Positions 57,601 to 64,000 of a DNA stretch of 64,000 nucleotides are shown here, piece after piece. Under the pieces are notes generated by a model. That model made no database searches. It saw nothing but the letters and a program-made list of their open reading frames with translations, and was not told where the DNA came from. Location: assembly GCA_021229015.1 (NCBI GenBank), contig CM037783.1, positions 52,213,154-52,277,153 of the forward strand, in the 5' to 3' direction. This stretch comes from Solen grandis. Taxonomy: Eukaryota > Mollusca > Bivalvia > Adapedonta > Solenidae. Each line of letters opens with the position of its first letter. Position 1 is the stretch's first letter. The translations under genes were made by a program, and so were the position numbers.

Positions 57601-60600
57601 GTGGTTTTCTGCAGATCAGGCTTTATGTGGTACCTAATGAGTGCATCAAAATGAGTCTATATGAGGGAAAGGTTAAGCTGACAACCAAATAGAAAATTAA
57701 CGATGGCATGCTGATATTTTTGTCATCACTTATGATTTACTTTTCAGTGAGAACATAGGAGAAAGCATTATATACTTATGGGTAGAGAAAATCCGGGAGA
57801 AACTACAGGAAAAAGTTGGAGATAATATTGTTGTTCCAGGTATCATTAGAGAATTGTTTTGTTCAATATTTTTGTTTTTTTCATCTCTGACATCATAACT
57901 AAGCCTGCATTATTATCATTTTCACTATGTCCATCAAACTTAACATTGTCAGAGAAAATATTCGCTCAGTATAACACTTTTTCATGAGTAGTGAATATAC
58001 TGATTTTTCACCCCTGGAACTCTTGTTTGATCCTTTGTTAGTCCAACATTTTACGTTAAAAGAGAATGTCAGTTATTTATGAAATTTTCTAATCTTCCTA
58101 CAGAAGTGTTTCTTTCTTTCCCAAGCTGAAGGTCATGGAGGTGGAGATAGATCTGTCACCATGACAACAGAGGCTGAAGATTGGGAGGATGAATTTAGTC
58201 TGTCTGACCTTGAATCTTTCACATCGGATCTGTCTGATCACAGTTCAGATCTCACAGATGGTACTTTTTTATTAAATTAATTTTTCTGAGAAGTGGTAGG
58301 TAATTTTCTTCTTCAAATGTAGATCATTTCAACATTTTGGGTTTAAAATCTTTTTTTTTTCTTTTTGATGAAATAAATGCAAAAACAAAAAACACACTTT
58401 TGGGTTGAGGGTAGCACTACTGACCTGCCTTTGTCTCCATTTTTCTAAATGAAAGTACTTTTTTTTATACGAAGCTTGGACTATGTTATTTGATTAATTT
58501 TCAAAGAATGCAGAATTAAACTATGGTTTGTAATTTTATTACACAACTTATATATTGATACACACATTTGCTTGTTTAAGGCCTGATTTTAGTATGTACA
58601 TGTAGTTGTACAAATATGACAGATTATAATTTTTTTTCTCTGTCTTGTTTGCAACCCGTTTTGTCATAAAAATACTTTTCCTAGAAACCTTTAAAAAGAG
58701 AATTGAAAAATATTTGAGAATATGTCGAATATTATCCTCAGATATCTAAAATTGATGTCATGTCATCACAACCTGTTTCTTCTAGTTATCACAAACTGTG
58801 ATTTTATTACAAAAATTGTTCTACCAGTAAATCATAACCCTGAAGGCATTTGTGTTGACCTTTGACCTCTGTTTGCCTCAGAGTGGGAGTGTCCAAGTAT
58901 TCACCATGGTGACTGTGTGACAGACAGACGCAGTACCTTCCAGCCTCACCTGGCCCAAGTCTTCCATAAATCACAGGTACTGTGAACATGTACTGATAAA
59001 TCAGCTTTTAAAATAACTTTGTATATTATAGGAAATGTGAGGTCTGTTAACCCAATTACCTCATGAATATTTATGTACAAATTCATGACATAATGAATAT
59101 TAACTTAATGAACAGCATACGATACAATGAATTTTTCTTTATAAGCAAACTGTAGAAACTGAGTCACAGTATTGTATGAACAAAAGGAGGAGACCCAGAT
59201 CAGACAGCTCCAATGCATTAAAACAAGTCTACCGGTATGAACTTAGAGGGTAAAATCAGAAACATATATAGCTAGAAGAGGTTTCTTGTAATTTCACATG
59301 TCCTAAACACAATATGATTGATTAATGGAATCATGTTCTTGGCATTAGGTAGATGAAGATGCTTGATGACACATATTCCAAGCAGCAATGACTTTGCTTT
59401 AGTGTCAGATAGATACAGACACAGACTTGTATAAAATAACTTTAACACTTTCCCTCATAGAGGAAACCATGAAAAGACCTATGCGAACAGCATAAAACCA
59501 TAAAAACTCGCAGGCTAATCAGGTTTTATGCTGTTCGCTGCTCCTCAGTGGTCTGGAAATGAGGACTTTATAATTAAATTTGGTAGGGTTTAACTGTGGT
59601 TTTCTGCAGATCAGGCTTTATGTGGTACCTACTGAGTGTGTCAAAATGAGTCTATATGAGGGAAAGGGTTAAATATGGGGACGTAGAGCAGACCTAACTA
59701 AAGCTTGATGAGAAGACAGTATTTCTTGAAATAACTGAAGTTGGCAATCTCTGTTGGGTTATGCATGTATATCACATTCTAAAGTCAAATGAATAGTTTT
59801 TATGGAATGTATATTCCCAGATGGAACAATCCATGAAAGCCACAAAAAATGACCCCCACAAAATTTATTACATGTTTTTTATTGTGTATTGCTGTTTTAA
59901 GCCTTTTATTATTTTAAATCATTGTCCATATCAAAATGTTTAAATTCATGATGAAAATGATTTGGATATTATGTCATATCATTAATGTTCATAATTCAAA
60001 AAAGTGCTATTTAAGAATCAGGGTGCTAAGCTTTATTCAGATGTTAAAACCTCTGTAAATCAACCGAGATTTGTTAGTAAGTCAGTTTTGCAGAAATAAT
60101 AACAGAACTGTACATATAAACAGTGCATCTCCATTTTAATATTTTTCAGTTACTGCTCTCTACTGGACCACATTAATTACCTTGAAATGAAGCTTAAGGT
60201 AAAAATCTTGTAATGGTTCTGCTACATCTTGGACCACTTAACCTCTACCAAGATAACCAAGATAACCTAATGAAACATTAGCAAAGTGATCTCCGTGAAA
60301 GGCCATGAGGTCTGAAATGTAGTGGAACCATTACAGGGACTTTACCTTTAAGCCATCTAAATATTTTGTGTAGGTTTGGGGTACAGTGTTGAACAGTATT
60401 GAATTGGACTTTGTGTTATAATGGAATGCTTTATAATGGATTTGCTGTGTATACATGTATGAAATAACTGGTATGCTTCAATGCTCAGGTAAAGATGGTG
60501 ATAAATAAACTGTATGAAAACAAGAAGATAGCCAATGCCACACACAACATCTTGGCCTACAGGATTGTACGTCGGGAACCAAATCAGCTTGTGACTGCAG

Positions 60601-61064
60601 GTTGTGATGATGATGGGGAAACGCATGCTGGGTCCAGGATGTTGCACCTTCTGCAGGCAAGATTTATTTGGAATACTGCTATATATATTTAAGATGCTCT
60701 ATGTATGTGTGTGTGTAAACACCATACATACTTGATAAAATTCAATCATGGTGTTCAACTTGCAATGGTGTTCATTTGACTGGGGACATGCCATTCAGTT
60801 GCTTTGAGGTCGTAGTTGTAATGATTACTGGTAACAAGAGGCATGATGATAAGTTGGCTAGAGTTATGGGGTAGTTATTTAACTTGATACACAACTTTCA
60901 TTTGCCTTAATATGTGTTGTTTTTCGCAGATCCTGGATGTTGAGAACGTGTTGGTGGTGGTGTCACGCTGGTACGGGGGTATACTGCTGGGACCGGACCG
61001 GTTCAAACATATCAACAACTGCACACGTACCATCCTCGACCAGTTTGGCTATATCAAAAATAAG
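51610..61064 (+). CDS. IMPACT: IMPACT (GCN1-binding inhibitor of GCN2), nine exons, 3' end open
   Basis: Exons with matching phases: 51610-51639, 54507-54635, 55937-55989, 56586-56648, 57748-57839, 58126-58260, 58882-58976, 60489-60656 and 60930-61064, 300 codons in all. Exon 1 encodes MSKEDNISLQ. Exons 2-5 form the RWD domain that competes with GCN2 for GCN1 (VEALSAIYGDEWCVVD, MPEEYPSDSPPVYQL, APWLRG, NIGESIIYLWVEKIRE). Exon 6 is an acidic linker. Exons 7-9 form the UPF0029/YigZ-like domain (KLYENKKIANATHNILAYRI, DDDGETHAG, VVVSRWYGGILLGPDRFKHI). The intron after exon 8 has a GC donor (CAG|GCAAGA). After exon 9 either splicing at GTGATA leads to an unseen last exon, or reading continues to a stop at 61152-61154 (329 codons). 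It tunes the integrated stress response in the cytoplasm. Confidence 0.9.
52034..52290 (+). repeat. tRNA-derived SINE
   Basis: The head 'gccgtggccgagcggttaca' and 'gtgggttcgaatcccggtag' have A and B boxes of a Leu/Ser-type tRNA with a long variable arm. The body ends 'ctgtaattagctggacgtcg' and 'cggtaaaccccaatacaact'. In IMPACT intron 1. Confidence 0.8.
52161..52542 (+). repeat. Exact 191-bp tandem duplication across the SINE 3' end
   Basis: 52161-52351 and 52352-52542 are identical by eye. The unit spans the SINE body and 68 bp of flank ('gggatattttacactgtgat'). Lack of divergence means a very recent event or an assembly duplication. Confidence 0.9.
52562..53866. mobile_element. 1.3-kb non-autonomous DNA element with 10-bp target duplication
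   Basis: The left end ggtatccagtcaaaacggac and right end 'gtccgttttgactggtaac' form inverted repeats continued by 'cccaagtaaaaacggaccc' / 'gggtcgtttgtatttttatt'. Both sides carry agtattgcac (52552-52561 and 53867-53876). Long AT-rich interior without an ORF. A 9-10 bp duplication suggests the Mutator-like group. Confidence 0.8.
54682..54890 (+). mobile_element. TTAA hairpin MITE, copy F (hairpin deletion)
   Basis: 209 bp. It has lost 33 bp, including the right hairpin arm. It starts 46 bp after IMPACT exon 2. Confidence 0.9.
56930..57160. repeat. Chimaera of a TTAA-MITE end and a palindromic dispersed repeat
   Basis: 'tatagactcattttgatgca' (the MITE's left end) joins directly to a near-perfect palindrome at about 56960-57031 ('ggcaaacagagcagg' mirrored by 'ctctgtttgc'), then to inverted dispersed-family sequence ('attgtagctcagattctg'). 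In an IMPACT intron. Confidence 0.7.
57436..57676 (-). mobile_element. TTAA hairpin MITE, copy G
   Basis: 241-bp copy in reverse orientation, ending 71 bp before IMPACT exon 5. Full hairpin; TTAA both ends. Confidence 0.9.
59050..59230 (+). repeat. Dispersed repeat, source-like copy of the minisatellite units
   Basis: Contains one copy each of segments amplified elsewhere: 'gagtcacagtattgtatgaa' (28-bp array at 11.0 kb) and 'attaaaacaagtct' (53-bp array at 12.6 kb). Confidence 0.6.
59442..59672 (-). mobile_element. TTAA hairpin MITE, copy H (hairpin deletion)
   Basis: 231 bp, reverse orientation. The left hairpin arm is rearranged with a net loss of 11 bp. Confidence 0.9.
60194..60351. mobile_element. 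Third small TTAA-flanked MITE
   Basis: Inverted ends GGTAAAAATCTTGTAATGG and CCATTACAGGGACTTTACC, with TTAA on both sides (one extra T on the right). In an IMPACT intron, no coding capacity. Confidence 0.6.
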
Positions 61065-61154
61065 GTGATACTTACTTGTCAGCTGCCTATTGACCAAACC
61101 TTAAACCTATGGCTAGCATTGATAGAGATGATACTGCATGATGTATCAACATGA

Positions 61155-62158
61155 ATTCTAAAGAAATTGGTTATTTACACACATATTAAAATATCAATAT
61201 GAAAGTTAATATAAGAGTATATATTAACATTTTTGATGAAAGAAAGGGAGATAAAAGGGATATAAGAAAAACAAGAAACAAAACAACATATACAGTCAAC
61301 ATCGTACATGCAACCACCTGTATTAAACGACCGTTATAAATCCCGCCCAAACGTTTTTACTATATCAATTTATCCCATTAAGTGACTTTTTAATTATGCG
61401 ACCAGCGACCACATAAACCAAGTCCAAGCACTTAAGATTATGCACAAATTCAACTTTTTTGAGCGACCGTGTTTGCTTCCGTTGCTAATTATCGTGTACG
61501 CTGGAGCATGTGTATATTCATCTTTAACACATCCGAACAAACAATTATCCTGATCATAAGTGCTCACCTGAAACTTTTGTTTTGACCATACATGACTGCA
61601 CCATGTGCAACTAAATTATAAATATAGTTCCTGTTTCAAAAGTTACTAAGCATAACATAGGTGAAACCATCCCTTCAAATAACAAATGCTTCGGATTTTG
61701 GTAAAAGAATATTTGGGAATAAGGTAAATTAATACTTCCGGATGCAATACGTACCATTAATAATTCGTACCTATAAGTATATACTTTGCGTTTTATGATA
61801 CACGACGAGGGCGCACTGTTGAAATAAATTTATTGGGGGTTTCTGGATTTATGTTAGACAGAGACATAAGGAAAGCTCATTGCTAAATAATATTTTTTCT
61901 TGAAATTGTCTGAATCCACACATGAATTCGATGTCAAATGTTGTGTTTTCCACCTAATACCAAATGCAAACCTCAGCCAATGATCCAAGGTATTATTCCA
62001 ACATAACAGCTAAAAATAGAAAGATATGACAAAAAATATACATGTTGATGTTTATTGGCATAAAATAACAAAACCATGTGTAGTTTACATTGTATTCATG
62101 TTGTAATATAACGTTATGATACAATTTAGCTTACAGTTTGTATATATGATGTTTTTGT
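61155..62158. other. IMPACT downstream region, last exon not found
   Basis: No Lys-rich terminal exon with an acceptor could be identified before the gap. It may be missing, beyond the gap, or replaced by read-through to 61154. Confidence 0.4.
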
Positions 62159-62258
62159 NNNNNNNNNNNNNNNNNNNNNNNNNNNNNNNNNNNNNNNNNN
62201 NNNNNNNNNNNNNNNNNNNNNNNNNNNNNNNNNNNNNNNNNNNNNNNNNNNNNNNNNN
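62159..62258. other. Assembly gap (100 N)
   Basis: Exactly 100 N. The lectin duplication starts at the first base after it. Confidence 0.99.
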
Positions 62259-63657
62259 CATGGAGTGAGTTAACTAAGCGTTAAGTACTGCTTCATGTTG
62301 ACAGTTGCCGGAGAAAGGTCACAGGGTCCGAATATTTGAATGTCTCCGGTCAATATTGCTGGACAATACATACGTAACTGAAAATGATCTGAAACTGATG
62401 TTAAAAGCCATACATATGATATACCGTTTTGTTTATGCATGCATTAAGAAAATGAATTGAGGTAACTGGCTACCCATCAAACGTCTTTCTATGTTTTCCA
62501 GCACTACTGTGAAGCCTTGGGGGGAACCCTGGCGGTCATAGACGATGCTGAGGAAGAAAAGTTTGTCCACGGGCTTCTCACCAGGAAACACAGTAATATT
62601 TAAGTTACATTCGTGAGATCTAAACTTTCTAGGGCAAAAGGACATGTTACTCTGTTGCGTAAGGTTTATGGATGCAGTTGTATACTTGAAATACAATATT
62701 TGCTGACAAAATAAGCCAACCTGTAAAATCAATATAGATTTGAGAGATAACTTATCGACGTAGTAAATAAGTGCTATAATGCATATGCTGGTAACACTAG
62801 AAAAAAAGTATTTTTAATGTGTTTAGACTACATTTGGTTCCGTTTTTCTGTATAATGTTGATTTATTAAAATATATGTAGTTTGGCGATTGCCATGTTTT
62901 AGCACAGCAAGAATATATTGATGATAAAACTTAATAATTCTTCGTCTGATGGCAAGCTTGGTAGACATTATGTAAATAATTTTCAGGTCTAATAAAAACC
63001 GATCACATTTGGCTTGGAGGAACCGACCTGTTAATTGAAGGTTATTTCATGGCCCCTAAATCAATGGATGTGTTGACCTTCTTTAACTGGGCGCCCGGGG
63101 AACCAGACAACGTTGGGACGGGTCAACACTGTCTCTCCATCTTCAATAATAATGGATTGCTATGGGATGATAATAACTGTGAAGTTGAAAGTTTCCCGTT
63201 ATGTGAAAGGCCGTACGTATTTACAGTCAATAACATGCATTCGTCAGCTATACATATGTACATTTTTGTATAAATAACTGTTTAAAGCGATAGAAGAAAG
63301 CAAGGAAAGAACAGTGTAATTTGTATTCGGATAAAGAAAAACTTATCCACATATGACCAGCCCCTCCTTTTTTTAAAGGGATTTTCTTAATGTGGCAAGA
63401 TACCTTTATCAAAAAAATTAAAGCGCCGTTTAATACATTCCCGAAAACCAATACCAACGTTTGTCCTGCATTTCCCTTTTCCTCAGTGTAGTATAACTAT
63501 TTTATATGCCTTAATATATCATTCCATGCAAAACTCTCATAGACCTATGAAGTGATCTGATTGAATATCACCCGGGAGATATTTCTTATATCACCCAGGG
63601 GTACATAATTCCTACATACAGCTGTACTAGTTATCTCCCTTGGACTGATTATTCTGT

Positions 63658-63692
<35 letters not shown>

Positions 63693-64000
63693 ATACGAAA
63701 ATTAATTGTTATAATTACGTTTCATTGTGATTTTCAGTTTTGCAACGGAGCCGGACCAGATATTTGGATAAATGATGTAAGGTAGAGGGCAGGAACTCGG
63801 ACATATGCCAAATAATAAAGTCTGAAATTTCTTATATTCAAGTGGTAAATAAACAACAACTTTTTTCTTTCCTTACTGTTCATTTTTAATGTCATCGGAT
63901 ACAATTTTAACAGTAATTGTATCTAATCTTGTTTATAGGGTTAACGTCCCGCCAACAGTATTTCAGTCATTTTGGAGAATATAAGGCCAGTTCCAGGGCT
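62259..64000 (+). repeat. Segmental duplication, copy 2 (C-type lectin region)
   Basis: Matches 38925-40592 with scattered substitutions and small indels and continues to the window edge. Its left boundary is the N gap. Confidence 0.9.
62502..63771 (+). CDS. C-type lectin domain exons, copy 2 (intact)
   Basis: Three exons with consistent phases: 62502-62592 (YCEALGGTLAVIDDAEEEKF, ends GTAATA), 62987-63212 (HIWLGGTDLLIEG, FNWAPGEPDN, QHCLSIFNNNGLLWDDNNC, FPLCERP, ends GTACGT) and 63738-63771 (stop TAA at 63769). Together they encode the domain from its second helix to the final Cys, about 117 codons. Cysteines for both core disulfides of the long loop are present. EPD and WDD occupy the sugar/calcium-site positions of EPN/QPD and WND. 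The upstream exon(s) with signal peptide and first Cys would lie in or beyond the gap. Bivalve lectins of this type are usually secreted pattern-recognition proteins; that role is inferred. Confidence 0.8.

Overview
This window reads as an animal nuclear genome, most likely a bivalve mollusc. It is AT-rich, has split genes with GT-AG introns, C-type lectin exons, many MITEs and SINEs, and non-LTR, DIRS/LTR-like and Polinton elements. The genus cannot be named from the sequence. Two 100-N gaps (20716-20815 and 62159-62258) mark scaffold joins.

Layout. 1-18.7 kb is gene-poor: a 33-bp satellite (835-2650), a LINE remnant, a TA-flanked DNA element nested in an older one (9.26-10.87 kb), 28-bp and 53-bp minisatellites (11.0-13.0 kb) and two copies of a TTAA-flanked hairpin MITE. 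18.7-20.9 kb holds a retroelement gag-like ORF interrupted by the poly(A) end of an inverted LINE that runs into the first gap. 21608-37509 is a Polinton/Maverick (adintovirus-like) element with ~300-bp terminal inverted repeats. It carries recognisable remnants of protein-primed DNA polymerase B, integrase, double jelly-roll major capsid protein, a possible packaging ATPase, a CCHC zinc-knuckle protein and small ORFs. Its left two thirds is full of homopolymer and frameshift damage that looks like unpolished sequence. 38.9-40.6 kb carries C-type lectin exons, repeated almost identically at 62.26-64.0 kb directly after the second gap.

Two host genes were reconstructed exon by exon. BLOC1S4 (minus strand, five exons, 198 codons, 51454 down to 43653) and IMPACT (plus strand, nine exons found, 51610 to at least 61064) are divergent. 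They share a 155-bp promoter with two CACGTG boxes, and a short upstream ORF overlaps the IMPACT start codon.

The most unusual signal is in the Polinton. Both terminal repeats and three internal sites carry a stem-loop matching the metazoan replication-dependent histone mRNA 3' end (GGYYCU-UUUC-AGRRCC), each followed about 13-15 nt later by a GAAAGGA-like purine element resembling the U7-binding site. One lies 30 nt after the stop codon of a small ORF. This suggests that the element's mRNAs end like histone mRNAs. Other notable points are recurrent hairpin-centred deletions in the TTAA MITE family, two long-TSD MITEs inside the host introns, and the gap-adjacent lectin duplication, which may be an assembly artefact.
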